Positions 24,721-32,932 of a stretch of 64,000 nucleotides of DNA are shown here, piece by piece; the stretch's first letter is position 1, and every line of letters starts with the position of its first letter. The DNA is from Halobacteriovoraceae bacterium (GTDB lineage: Bacteria > Bdellovibrionota > Bacteriovoracia > Bacteriovoracales > Bacteriovoracaceae), in the NCBI GenBank assembly GCA_002718735.1, contig PBFR01000021.1:13245-77244 (forward strand), in the 5' to 3' direction. The notes beneath the pieces are model-generated. The model worked only from the letters and a program-made list of their open reading frames with translations, made no database searches and had not been told where the DNA came from. The position numbers and the translations under genes are program-made.

Positions 24721-26760
24721 ATGAAAGTGGCTAAAACTCATAGTCTTAAGAAAACAGATAAGAAGACGTTGGAAAAGTGGTTGAAACTGTTAACGCTGGG
24801 AAGAATGTTGGATGAGAGAGCTCCCAATTATTTGAAACAGGCATTAGGGTGGTCTTACCACGCACCATATGCTGGGCATGACGGTATTCAACTCGCTATT
24901 GGACAAGTATTTGATAAGGAAACGGATCACTTGTTTCCTTATTATAGAGATATGCTGACTGCACTCAGTGCTGGACTTACAGCTGAAGAGATTATTTTAA
25001 ACGGCCTTTCTAAGAAGGACGACCTAGCTAGTGGTGGACGTCACATGTCTAATCACTTTGCAAAGCCAGAATGGAACATTCATAACGTATCTTCATGTAC
25101 AGGTAACCACACTCTTCACGCAGTGGGTGTCGGTAGAGGTATGAAGACTTACAAGCACAAAGGCGTTTCGATCTCTTCTCAAGGAGAGTCTTCTGTTTCT
25201 GAAGGTTACTGTTATGAAGCAATCAATGGTGCTTCAAATGAGAAACTGCCAGTTATTTTTGTATTCCAAGATAATGGTTATGGAATTTCTGTTCCAAAGC
25301 GTGACCAAACTGCGAACGAATTTGTTGCAGACAACTTCTCTGGATTTAAAAATCTTCAAATCATTCATTGTGATGGGAAAGACCCATTTGATTCAATGAA
25401 CGCAATGCTTGCCGCTAAAAAACACGCAATGGAGAAAAGTGAGCCTGTAATTGTTCACGCTCAGTGTGTGAGAATTGGCAATCACTCAAACTCCGACAAG
25501 CACGAGCTATATAGAGATGAGAAAGAAAGAGCTGAAGCAAAAGCTCAAGATCCAATCCCTGCTTTTAAAAAGTCTTTAATTAAAGAGGGAATCTTTACTG
25601 AGAAAGACATCGAAAAGATAGAAAAAGAATGTAAAGAAGTACTAATGGATGCTCACAAGGCCGGAGTTAAAGCTCCAAACCCTGATCCAGAATCAATTTA
25701 TGACTTTGTTGTTCCTGAGGCATACCCTGGAGACAGGTTTGGTGATGGCACTCACAATGAAGACGGTGAGCCAATAAAGTACATCACAGCTCTTAACACA
25801 ACACTTAAAGAAGAGTTTAGACACAACCCAGACTCTTATATTTGGGGACAAGATATGGCCAATGGTGACAAGGGTGGTATCTTCAACGTTTCCAAAGGTA
25901 TGCAGCAAGAATTTGGCAAAACAAGAGTATTCAATGCTCCAATAGCTGAGGACTTTATTGTTGGAACAGCAAACGGCATGAGTCGTTTTGATGAGAAAAT
26001 TAGAATTGTTGTTGAAGGTGCTGAGTTTGCCGATTACTTCTGGCCAGCAATGGAACAACTAGTTGAATGCTCTCATGATTATTGGAGATCAAACGGAGCT
26101 TTTGCTCCAAACGTTGTTATTAGACTTGCTTCTGGTGGATACATCGGTGGAGGTCTATACCACTCTCAAACTATTGAGTCTGTTTTAACAACATTCCCAG
26201 GTCTAAGAGTTGTTTACCCTGCATTTGCAGATGACGCTGCAGGCATGCTTAGAACAGCAATGAGAAGTAGAGGTCCAATCCTTTATCTAGAGCCAAAGAC
26301 TTGTTACAACGCTAAATATGCTATGAGTGTTGTACCTGAGGGGTTTGAGGTTCCATTCGGTAAAGCAAGGCTTAGAAGGGAAGGAAAAGATCTTTCAATT
26401 ATAACTTTTGGCAACACTGTTCACCACTCACTTGAGGCTGCTGAAAAACTTGCTGAAGATGGCTATGATGTAGAAGTTCTAGATCTTAGAAGTTTGAATC
26501 CACTTGATACTGATGCGATCTATGAAACGGTTAAAAAGACTCACAGAGTTTTAGTTGCGCACGAAGATAAGGTGTTCTCTGGCTTTGGTGGAGAAATCGT
26601 TGCCACAATCAATGAGATCGCCTTTGAAGAACTGGATGCTCCTGTAAGAAGAATCGGATCTCCGTTCACTCCAGTAGGATTTAATAGAATTCTTGAAAAA
26701 GCAATTCTACCAAATGCTCAGAAGATTGAAGACGCCGCTAGGGACCTTCTTAATTACTAA
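24721..26760 (+). CDS. Thiamine-dependent 2-oxoacid dehydrogenase E1, fused alpha and beta subunits
   Basis: The 679-residue protein joins a PdhA/BkdA-type alpha domain (residues about 1-330) to a transketolase-like beta domain (about 350-679). In the alpha half, the region SSQGESSVSEG and FVFQDNGYGIS correspond to the thiamine-diphosphate/Mg site, and GGRHMSNHFA is typical of branched-chain E1. In the beta half, WGQDMANGDKGGIFNVSK, NAPIAEDFIVGTANGMS and VAHEDKVFSGFGGEI are characteristic. It probably decarboxylates branched-chain 2-oxoacids (or pyruvate) and passes the acyl group to an E2 lipoyl protein. No E2 or E3 is nearby, so the partners are elsewhere. GGGGAAG precedes the ATG. Fusion class is certain, substrate inferred. 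Confidence 0.9.
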   Translation: MKVAKTHSLKKTDKKTLEKWLKLLTLGRMLDERAPNYLKQALGWSYHAPYAGHDGIQLAIGQVFDKETDHLFPYYRDMLTALSAGLTAEEIILNGLSKKDDLASGGRHMSNHFAKPEWNIHNVSSCTGNHTLHAVGVGRGMKTYKHKGVSISSQGESSVSEGYCYEAINGASNEKLPVIFVFQDNGYGISVPKRDQTANEFVADNFSGFKNLQIIHCDGKDPFDSMNAMLAAKKHAMEKSEPVIVHAQCVRIGNHSNSDKHELYRDEKERAEAKAQDPIPAFKKSLIKEGIFTEKDIEKIEKECKEVLMDAHKAGVKAPNPDPESIYDFVVPEAYPGDRFGDGTHNEDGEPIKYITALNTTLKEEFRHNPDSYIWGQDMANGDKGGIFNVSKGMQQEFGKTRVFNAPIAEDFIVGTANGMSRFDEKIRIVVEGAEFADYFWPAMEQLVECSHDYWRSNGAFAPNVVIRLASGGYIGGGLYHSQTIESVLTTFPGLRVVYPAFADDAAGMLRTAMRSRGPILYLEPKTCYNAKYAMSVVPEGFEVPFGKARLRREGKDLSIITFGNTVHHSLEAAEKLAEDGYDVEVLDLRSLNPLDTDAIYETVKKTHRVLVAHEDKVFSGFGGEIVATINEIAFEELDAPVRRIGSPFTPVGFNRILEKAILPNAQKIEDAARDLLNY

Positions 26761-26774
26761 AAAATTCAATATTT

Positions 26775-26800
26775 AACATGCCCTCTTTTGGGGGCATGTT
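26775..26800 (+). terminator. Hairpin after the E1 dehydrogenase gene
   Basis: AACATGCCC (26775-26783) pairs with GGGCATGTT (26792-26800) in a 9-bp stem starting 14 bases after the stop. The following TCAAC is a poor U-tract, so it may be a weak terminator or an mRNA-stabilising end. Confidence 0.5.
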
Positions 26801-27025
26801 TCAACTAAATCCTCTTGATACCTTAAGCGATTCCGCAGTATCTAAGTGAAATATTTCATGTTTAATATCATGCTAAAATCTTAAAGAGCCTATAAGTGCT
26901 TGATTTTAATACTTTATGAAGGTTTTATTTGCTCTTTGTAAAAATTAAATAAATCTTAACAGGTTGTATTAGGAATATATTATTAATACCGATCAAATAG
27001 TTCTACTAAATTGAAGGGGTTTTTA

Positions 27026-28705
27026 ATGTTGAAGTTCAAAGCACTAGGGTTACAAAAAAAATTAATTCTTCAAACCGTAATGACATGTATTTTGTTCTCA
27101 GGTGTACTTCTATACGCTGTTCTGAGTCTAGAAGGTGTCGCATCGAAATATAGAGAAGTTTCGACTGAGCAATTTCCAAAGGTAGAAGTTGCCTCAAGAA
27201 TGGTTGCAAAGTTTAGGTTAATAAGAATCAAAGTTAGAAGTTTGGCCGTAATAGGGAACAGTGAAGAAATTCAAGATAAGTATATTAGTGAGACTAAAAC
27301 CGCAATACAGTCTTTTCTTGAAGAGAAGAGTAAGTTTAATAACCTGGAGTTCTCTGAGGAAGAAAAGCTTCTCGTTAAAGATCTGGATAGGGAATGGGAG
27401 AATTTTTTAACGTTTGGTAAAGACCTTTTATCACAGTATCAAAATCCTTCTGAGGAAAGCCTTGTTAAGGGGGCGCATATGATTCGCTCTATTTGTCCTG
27501 TTAAGGCAAAAGCTTGGATGAGTGTTGCTGAAAAATTTGTAGCACTTCAGAGTAAGAAGACTTCAAATGCCGTGATTGAGGCCCAGAGAGAGGGCGAGCT
27601 TGTAAGATATATTGTGATAGGAGTTGTCGCTCTAACAATTTTATTATCATTGCTTCAAGGCCTATTCTTTTCAAGTCGATTGACCAAAACTATTCAAGAC
27701 CTGTCACAGAAACTTTCAGGTACTGCCGATGAAGTTGCCGGTAGCAGTCAGTCTTTGTTGGAGAGTAGCTCGAAACTTAGTGTTGCAGCTTCCGATTCAG
27801 CCGCCTCACTTCAAGAGACAGTCTCATCTATTGATGAGATTAGCTCTATGATCCAGAGAAACTCAGAGTCCGCTGAAAGGTCGACACAGGTTTCAGCAAA
27901 TTCCACTGAAGTTGCAATGCGAGGAAAGAGTGCAGTTCAGGCCATGATCGAATCCATTACAGAAATCTCTAAAGGGAATGACGATGTAGTTGTGGCAATG
28001 GAAAAGAACAATAAAGACTTCTCAAAAGTTGTAGAGGTAATCAATGAGATTGGGGAGAAGACTAAAGTCATTAATGATATAGTTTTTCAGACTAAGCTAT
28101 TGTCCTTTAACGCTTCTGTTGAGGCTGCTAGAGCCGGTGAGCATGGAAAAGGATTTGCAGTGGTGGCCGAAGAAGTTGGAAATCTTGCCGCAATGTCTGG
28201 AAAGGCCGCTTTGGAAATTACAGAAATGCTCGAATCTTCAATTAAAAATGTAAATGAAGTCGTCGAAAGTGCTAAAAAGCAGGTGGGTAACTTAATTAAG
28301 GAAAGTAAGGTGAAAGTTGAAAACGGAACAAAGACAGCTAATGAATGTAATGAAGTTCTGGAAGAAATCCTTTTAAATGTTAACTCTGTAAATGAAATGG
28401 TCGCTGAAATTGCTTCTGCTTCTCATGAACAATCCCAAGGTGTGCAAGAGGTTACAAAGGCCATGCAGCAGCTTGATTCAACCACTCATCAAAATTCTGA
28501 CATAGCTAGATCTTCCTCTCAGAATGCTGAAAAACTAAATGTCCAGGCCGAGGAATTAAATAGTGCCATAGAAGAGTTATTGAGCGTTGTATCTGGAAAG
28601 TCCCATGGAAGTACTGATGGAGCTTCTGAGCAAAAAGAGGCTAAGATTTTGAATCTACCAAGGGATCCCGAGCAGTTCAATGAGGATAGGTTTGTAGACC
28701 TGTAA
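27026..28705 (+). CDS. Methyl-accepting chemotaxis protein
   Basis: Inner-membrane chemoreceptor of 559 residues. TM1 ([22 protein letters not shown]) is followed by a periplasmic four-helix-bundle-like sensor domain (about 35-195), TM2 ([21 protein letters not shown]) and a cytoplasmic methyl-accepting coiled coil. The signalling hairpin tip reads [23 protein letters not shown], close to the canonical sequence but with KLLSF where NLLAL is usual. No CheB/CheR pentapeptide is seen; the tail ends in [19 protein letters not shown] 27026 has GAAGGGG 6 bases upstream, better than TTG 27011. It stands alone, so the ligand is not predictable. Confidence 0.93.
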   Translation: MLKFKALGLQKKLILQTVMTCILFSGVLLYAVLSLEGVASKYREVSTEQFPKVEVASRMVAKFRLIRIKVRSLAVIGNSEEIQDKYISETKTAIQSFLEEKSKFNNLEFSEEEKLLVKDLDREWENFLTFGKDLLSQYQNPSEESLVKGAHMIRSICPVKAKAWMSVAEKFVALQSKKTSNAVIEAQREGELVRYIVIGVVALTILLSLLQGLFFSSRLTKTIQDLSQKLSGTADEVAGSSQSLLESSSKLSVAASDSAASLQETVSSIDEISSMIQRNSESAERSTQVSANSTEVAMRGKSAVQAMIESITEISKGNDDVVVAMEKNNKDFSKVVEVINEIGEKTKVINDIVFQTKLLSFNASVEAARAGEHGKGFAVVAEEVGNLAAMSGKAALEITEMLESSIKNVNEVVESAKKQVGNLIKESKVKVENGTKTANECNEVLEEILLNVNSVNEMVAEIASASHEQSQGVQEVTKAMQQLDSTTHQNSDIARSSSQNAEKLNVQAEELNSAIEELLSVVSGKSHGSTDGASEQKEAKILNLPRDPEQFNEDRFVDL

Positions 28706-28755
28706 CAAGTCCACAGCTCTGGCATGCTTGATTATGCCAGAGCAAGTTTGAAATT

Positions 28756-29316
28756 CTACTTACATGTTTTTGTAACAGGGACAGTGAACTTAATGTTTAC
28801 ATCATTCCATGTCTTTCCTGCGTGGAGGGCCTTGCAGGCCTCTGTAATGCCCTTTAGATGCGTCATCATATTAAAGTCAAACACATCGATTGTTCCGCTC
28901 ATAGAGTAAGTTCCATTCTGATCAATTCCGCCAGTTAAAGGGATTTCCTTTTGGACTCCATTCATCTTTAGTGAAATCAACATTGACGAGTCGTCAGCCT
29001 CTAAAACTTTACCTTCAAGCTTCTCAACGTTTTGGAAGAAGAACTTGTGAATTTTTTTGTCTCTTGGAGCGTTATTTGTGTTTACCGATGATGTTTCAAT
29101 CCCAAACTCAACCCCTTCAAAAAGATCTTGTAGGTTTGAAGAGCTGGTCTTTGCTTTTTGAATTCCCAGGCTTTTGAAGTTTCCGCCAACACCAATCTTC
29201 GCAGGTGTTTTATAAGCTTCCCAGCTAACATCGAATTTAGATGAGTCAGTTGTAAAAGAGCAATCTTCAGCATAAACATTTGCCATTGTCAGAAGTAAAG
29301 CAATCAAAATTTGCAT
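28756..29316 (-). CDS. YceI-like periplasmic lipocalin-fold protein
   Basis: A secreted protein of 186 residues. The signal peptide MQILIALLLTMANVYA ends in a typical AYA-type cleavage site. The mature region (FTTDSSKFDVSWEAYKT...GVGGNFKSL, then ADDSSMLISLKMNGVQKEIPLTGG) follows the YceI beta-barrel pattern, whose members bind isoprenoid or amphiphilic ligands. AGGAGAAC precedes ATG 29316; the longer frame to 29355 is unlikely because it runs into the upstream gene. Two cysteine pairs near the ends could form disulfides. It is the last gene of the nrdR-nusB-unknown-yceI run on the minus strand. Confidence 0.75.
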   Translation of the reverse strand: MQILIALLLTMANVYAEDCSFTTDSSKFDVSWEAYKTPAKIGVGGNFKSLGIQKAKTSSSNLQDLFEGVEFGIETSSVNTNNAPRDKKIHKFFFQNVEKLEGKVLEADDSSMLISLKMNGVQKEIPLTGGIDQNGTYSMSGTIDVFDFNMMTHLKGITEACKALHAGKTWNDVNIKFTVPVTKTCK

Positions 29317-29326
29317 AAGTGTTCTC

Positions 29327-29743
29327 CTATATTGTGAGGTGTTCAAATGTGACATTTTTGTGTTTGTTCTTAAGTTCTTTTAGCACATTAATGTTTGCCG
29401 TGTTTTTACTTCTGTTCAAGATGTAAACTTGAGAGCCTTCTCGCATGAAAGGTGTGGCAACATTAAGCGGTTCATAGACGAGCTTAAAATCATCTTTGCT
29501 TTTTATAACGGTATGGGCGACAAAAAATGGTTTCCCAAAACTGTCGCCTAGAAAAAAATTGGTGCTAAATTTATCTTCGTGATCTTTCTCTGCAAGAGAT
29601 CTCGTAAGAGAGCCATTAAGCAGATAGTTAACTTCATATGCTCCAGGAGTTTCATAATCCAAAAGATCATCCGTCAGCCATACGATTCCGCATGTGTTCG
29701 GGGTAATCAGTTGTGATAAAAATTCAATCCCAGAGTCGCTCAC
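29327..29743 (-). CDS. Conserved-looking cytoplasmic protein of unknown function
   Basis: The 138-residue protein starts at a GTG immediately after the nusB TAA, so it is translationally coupled. No signal peptide or membrane helix is seen. It is a mixed alpha/beta composition with GIVWLTDDLLDYETPG near the N-terminus, STNFFLGDSFGKPFFVAHTVI in the middle and SQVYILNRSKNTANINVLKELKNKH near the C-terminus. I do not recognise the family. Position between nusB and yceI gives no functional clue beyond co-expression. Confidence 0.65.
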   Translation of the reverse strand: MSDSGIEFLSQLITPNTCGIVWLTDDLLDYETPGAYEVNYLLNGSLTRSLAEKDHEDKFSTNFFLGDSFGKPFFVAHTVIKSKDDFKLVYEPLNVATPFMREGSQVYILNRSKNTANINVLKELKNKHKNVTFEHLTI

Positions 29744-30193
29744 TTATAAAATCTCGCTTTTCGCAAACTTGTCGATCACGCCATTTACAAAAGATGCGGA
29801 TTCTTTGGCCCCATATTTTTTAGCAAGCTCAACAAACTCATTAATAACCACTTTTGGAGGTGTGTCCTTATGATACATTAATTCTGAAAAAGCCAAAAGA
29901 AGCACTGTGTGATCGACTTTGGAGAGTCTATTTACTTTCCAATTAGTCAGGTATTGCTCAATTTTTTCTTCAAGCTCTCCATAATGTTTAAGTGTATTTT
30001 CAACTTGGCCAACTACGTATTGAAATAAGTTTTTTTCAAGTAGTGTGTCCGTGCTTTCCTTAAACTGACTTATGGAGGATATTATGGCCTCGTTGCTGTT
30101 GGCACTTTCTTCTCTTAGTTCTTTGAAGATTGGAAGTTGCATATGGAAAAAATATTGAAAGCAAAATTCTCTTGCCGCACTCTTCTTGTTCAC
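29744..30193 (-). CDS. nusB: Transcription antitermination factor NusB
   Basis: An all-helical RNA-binding protein that joins NusE (S10) on boxA of rRNA operons to prevent premature termination. The 149 residues begin KKSAAREFCFQYFFHMQL (family pattern R..A.Q.LY) and contain the conserved VDHTVLLLAFSELMYHKDTPPKVVINEFVELAKKYG and SASFVNGVIDKF. The start is GTG at 30193, with AGAGG about 8 bases upstream. It follows nrdR by 14 bases on the same strand, a common arrangement. Confidence 0.93.
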   Translation of the reverse strand: MNKKSAAREFCFQYFFHMQLPIFKELREESANSNEAIISSISQFKESTDTLLEKNLFQYVVGQVENTLKHYGELEEKIEQYLTNWKVNRLSKVDHTVLLLAFSELMYHKDTPPKVVINEFVELAKKYGAKESASFVNGVIDKFAKSEIL

Positions 30194-30207
30194 TTTTGTT
30201 ACCTCTT

Positions 30208-30675
30208 TTATTTATCTATATTATAGTTATTTTCATCGCCCTTGAGCTCGTTTACAAATTCATCAACATCTTGAAACTTTCTATAAACGGATGCAAACCT
30301 GACGTATGCAACAGGGTCAAGGTTTCTAAGATACTTCATTACTAAGTTGCCAATTTCTTTGGTGGTCACTTCTTTATCGGAGATTTCAAGAATATTCTTT
30401 TCCAAGTTCTCAACAACACGCTCAATCTGGTCGGTTGATATTGGCCGTTTTTGGCAGGCCTTGTCTAGACTCGAGCGCATTTTGTCTCTTCTGTAAGACT
30501 CACGCCTTCCATCCATCTTTGCTACGGCAGGCATCTGAATTTCTATTGTTTCGTAAGTTGTGAACCTTCTTGCGCATCCCTCGCACTTTCTTCTTCTACG
30601 AACAGAAAAACCTTCTTTTAAAAGCCTGGAATCAACGACTTTCGTTTCATTTTTTTCACAGAAGGGACACTTCAT
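30208..30675 (-). CDS. nrdR: Transcriptional repressor NrdR
   Basis: Zinc-ribbon plus ATP-cone repressor of ribonucleotide reductase genes, 155 residues. The N-terminus MKCPFCEKNETKVVDSR and CEGCARRFTTYE gives the four zinc cysteines; the ATP-cone covers about residues 47-140 (KMDGRRESYRRDKM, ISDKEVTTKEIGNLVMKYLR). A GAGG ribosome site precedes the ATG. It leads the nrdR-nusB-unknown-yceI set. The ribonucleotide reductase genes it should control are not in the window. Confidence 0.96.
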   Translation of the reverse strand: MKCPFCEKNETKVVDSRLLKEGFSVRRRRKCEGCARRFTTYETIEIQMPAVAKMDGRRESYRRDKMRSSLDKACQKRPISTDQIERVVENLEKNILEISDKEVTTKEIGNLVMKYLRNLDPVAYVRFASVYRKFQDVDEFVNELKGDENNYNIDK

Positions 30676-30860
30676 CTAAACCTCTTATTTGATGGTAGGC
30701 AAAATAGCTTCTCCCTTTGGAAATGGCAAGAAACATTGAGTATTCGAAGCCTTTGCTACGCGTTACTTTGTAAGGTTTTTCTGGTGTATGTTTGCTTGAC
30801 TGGAATATTTTACAAGTGCTAATTTGAAGCCACACACATACACAAAAAACGAGAGGCTTT

Positions 30861-30938
30861 ATGTATCTCATTAAGCATTTTATTATAGTAATCGCCATGT
30901 TGTTGATTGCTGGGCAAGCGTTTACGTTTACTTTTTAA
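30861..30938 (+). CDS. Putative 25-residue membrane peptide
   Basis: A short ORF coding MYLIKHFIIVIAMLL and then IAGQAFTFTF, a hydrophobic peptide with one lysine and one histidine near the start. GAGAGG sits 4 bases ahead of the ATG. Its stop is 2 bases before the next ATG (30941), whose own ribosome site is weak. It could be a small membrane protein, a leader that couples translation of the next gene, or chance. Confidence 0.35.
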   Translation: MYLIKHFIIVIAMLLIAGQAFTFTF

Positions 30939-30940
30939 GA

Positions 30941-31285
30941 ATGAAGTTTCTGTTTTTAGGATTTATTCTAACTGAAATTTGTATGGCCTCACAGGTTAGG
31001 ACCTTGTTTTATAATGAGGGCAAATTTAGGTTGAAATGCCAAATCAGTGATAAGTCCAATCGATGCTCAAGAGAGATGTTTGAAAAGGCTGCCCAAGATC
31101 TTTGTAAATCAAAAGACCTAAATTTTAAGAATTTAGGCCCAATTGTCTGTATCGACGATCTGGACACTTCAAAAGAGTTCTGCAAGTTTGCCAATGGTGA
31201 GTGCGAGAAAAAGACTAATTCCGCTGAACAGACTTCAGAGGACTCATCTAGTTCCCCTGACAAGACCCCTGAGAAAACTCAGTAA
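30941..31285 (+). CDS. Small secreted cysteine-containing protein, unknown
   Basis: The 114-residue protein has a hydrophobic N-terminus (MKFLFLGFILTEICMAS) consistent with a signal peptide. A compact region with six cysteines (positions about 33-90: LKCQISDKSNRC, DLCKSKD, PIVCIDD, EFCKF, GECEKK) follows, then a low-complexity Ser/Glu/Pro/Thr tail (SSSSPDKTPEKTQ). The even cysteine number suggests disulfides outside the cytoplasm. Its 3' end overlaps the convergent Kazal gene by 38 bases. No family recognised. Confidence 0.55.
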   Translation: MKFLFLGFILTEICMASQVRTLFYNEGKFRLKCQISDKSNRCSREMFEKAAQDLCKSKDLNFKNLGPIVCIDDLDTSKEFCKFANGECEKKTNSAEQTSEDSSSSPDKTPEKTQ

Positions 31286-31487
31286 CACCATCACAGCCTG
31301 CTTGGCATGGATTGGGATAGGTAACACCATTTGATCCACACACAGGATTAAACTCCTTCGTGCAGATGCATCTGTCGTTCTCTTCAACAATAGAATTTGT
31401 TGGTGCTTCTTGAGCACTTGAAGTTTTGGTCTCATTTTCATTGCATGAGAGCATCATTAAAAACGCAAATAGAGCTAGTACCTTCAT
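31248..31487 (-). CDS. Kazal-type serine protease inhibitor lipoprotein
   Basis: A 79-residue protein with a lipoprotein-like signal (MKVLALFAFLMMLSC), a 20-residue acidic linker, and one Kazal domain. The six cysteines run C-x-C-x7-C-x10-C-x3-C-x10-C, with the signature NPVCGSNGVTYPNPC. By Kazal rules the P1 residue is the second after the second cysteine (CTKEF), here lysine, predicting inhibition of trypsin-like enzymes. It begins 7 bases after the glyA stop with AAGGA as ribosome site, so it is expressed with glyA or from a promoter inside it. Probable location is the outer-membrane surface or periplasm. The domain call is firm, the target inferred. Confidence 0.82.
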   Translation of the reverse strand: MKVLALFAFLMMLSCNENETKTSSAQEAPTNSIVEENDRCICTKEFNPVCGSNGVTYPNPCQAGCDGVTEFSQGSCQGN

Positions 31488-31494
31488 ATATTCC

Positions 31495-32724
31495 TTATTG
31501 ATAAACTGGATACTCTTTGCAAAGAGCTATTATTTCTTCTTTAACTTGAGCGTGAAGACTCTCATCTTCTGGATTTTTCAAAGTTTTTACCATCCAAGTT
31601 GCAAGAAGCTTCATATGCTCTTCTTTGAATCCCCTTGTTGTAAGAGCAGGAGTTCCGAGTCTAATCCCTGAGGTAACAAACGGAGATCTCTTGTCACCAG
31701 GAATCATGTTTTTATTAGTTGTAATGTGAACTTTCTCAAGAAGAGCTTCAGCGTCTTTGCCGCTCATATTCACACTATCTGTTTTAAGCATCACTAGGTG
31801 GTTGTCAGTTCCGCCAGAAACAATCTCAATCCCTTGATTCTCAAGTTCAGCTGCAAGAGCTTGGGCGTTTTTGACAACCTGAGTTTGATAATCTTTAAAG
31901 TCTGGGTGAAGAGCTTCGTGAAAAGCAACAGCTTTTGCCGCAATTACATGCTCAAGAGGGCCACCTTGAATTCCCGGAAAAATGTTTGAGTTAATCTTTT
32001 TTCCCCACTCTTCAGTTGCCAATATTATACCACCACGAGGCCCTCTAAGAGTCTTGTGAGTAGTGGATGTCACAAAGTCTGCAAGCCCCACTGGACTTGG
32101 GTGAAGGCCTGCAGCAACGAGTCCCGCAATATGTGCCATATCCACCATGAAAAGAGCGCCAACTCTGTCGGCAATCTCTTTCATTCTTTTAAAATCAATT
32201 GTTCTAGAATATGCACTTGCTCCACCAACGATTAGCTTTGGTTTGTGCTCTTTTGCAAGCTCTTCCATTTTGTCATAGTCAATGAGCTCAGTCTCATGAT
32301 TTAGCCCATAGCTTACAAAGTTGAATAACTTTCCAGAGAAGTTAACAGGGGAGCCGTGAGTAAGGTGTCCACCTTCACTTAAATCCATCCCAAGAACAGT
32401 GTCACCTGGCTTTAATACTGCGAAATACACGGCCATATTTGCTTGCGAGCCTGAGTGAGGCTGAACGTTGGCGTATTCCGCTCCAAACAGTTTTTTAAGT
32501 CTTTCAATCGCAAGAGCTTCAGATTGATCCACAAATTCACATCCGCCGTAATATCTCTTTCCAGGATATCCTTCAGCGTACTTATTAGTTAGACAAGAAC
32601 CTTGAGCTTCCATAACAGCTTGAGAGCAGTAGTTTTCTGAAGCAATAAGTTCAAGGCCATCTTCTTGGCGTTGTTGTTCTTTATTAATAATTTCTTGGAT
32701 CTGTGGATCAATATCTTTAAGCAT
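31495..32724 (-). CDS. glyA: Serine hydroxymethyltransferase
   Basis: PLP enzyme converting serine and tetrahydrofolate to glycine and methylene-tetrahydrofolate. 409 residues, with [45 protein letters not shown] and [14 protein letters not shown] (PLP lysine in the THK motif). ATG 32724 is used rather than the in-frame GTG two codons earlier, which abuts the AGAGG ribosome site. Normal length. It is followed directly by the Kazal lipoprotein gene. The 208 bases upstream separate it from fabF and should contain its promoter. Confidence 0.97.
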   Translation of the reverse strand: MLKDIDPQIQEIINKEQQRQEDGLELIASENYCSQAVMEAQGSCLTNKYAEGYPGKRYYGGCEFVDQSEALAIERLKKLFGAEYANVQPHSGSQANMAVYFAVLKPGDTVLGMDLSEGGHLTHGSPVNFSGKLFNFVSYGLNHETELIDYDKMEELAKEHKPKLIVGGASAYSRTIDFKRMKEIADRVGALFMVDMAHIAGLVAAGLHPSPVGLADFVTSTTHKTLRGPRGGIILATEEWGKKINSNIFPGIQGGPLEHVIAAKAVAFHEALHPDFKDYQTQVVKNAQALAAELENQGIEIVSGGTDNHLVMLKTDSVNMSGKDAEALLEKVHITTNKNMIPGDKRSPFVTSGIRLGTPALTTRGFKEEHMKLLATWMVKTLKNPEDESLHAQVKEEIIALCKEYPVYQ

Positions 32725-32905
32725 ATGCACCTCTTATTAGCTTTTTGTAGTATGCTAATGAATTTTGCATGCTTTTCATAGAGCTACATCTGATTATTGG
32801 TTGCTAAAACCTTTAAACACATTGAAACCACCTGAAATGGCAATGGCCTATGTTAAAAGATAAAAGGTACTTAGATTTATAGGGAAGGACTGAGCTTGTT
32901 AAAGC

Positions 32906-32927
32906 ATGCCCTTCAAGAGAAGGGCAT
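32906..32927 (-). terminator. Terminator-like hairpin after fabF
   Basis: A perfect 9-bp stem (32906-32914 with 32919-32927, loop of 4) begins 5 bases beyond the fabF stop on the minus strand. It is followed there by GCTTTAAC, a short U-rich run. It marks the end of the fatty-acid operon. Confidence 0.55.
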
Positions 32928-32932
32928 TGTAA

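Noticed and set aside
26988..26995. ACCGATCA before the chemoreceptor gene, and ACCGATAA at 8168-8175, as flagellar sigma-28 -10 elements
   Set aside because: Neither has a TAAA-like -35 at the required 15-base spacing.
30656..30898. 80-residue minus-strand frame upstream of nrdR
   Set aside because: It overlaps the nrdR start, has no ribosome site and no plausible protein pattern; the region is more likely the nrdR promoter.
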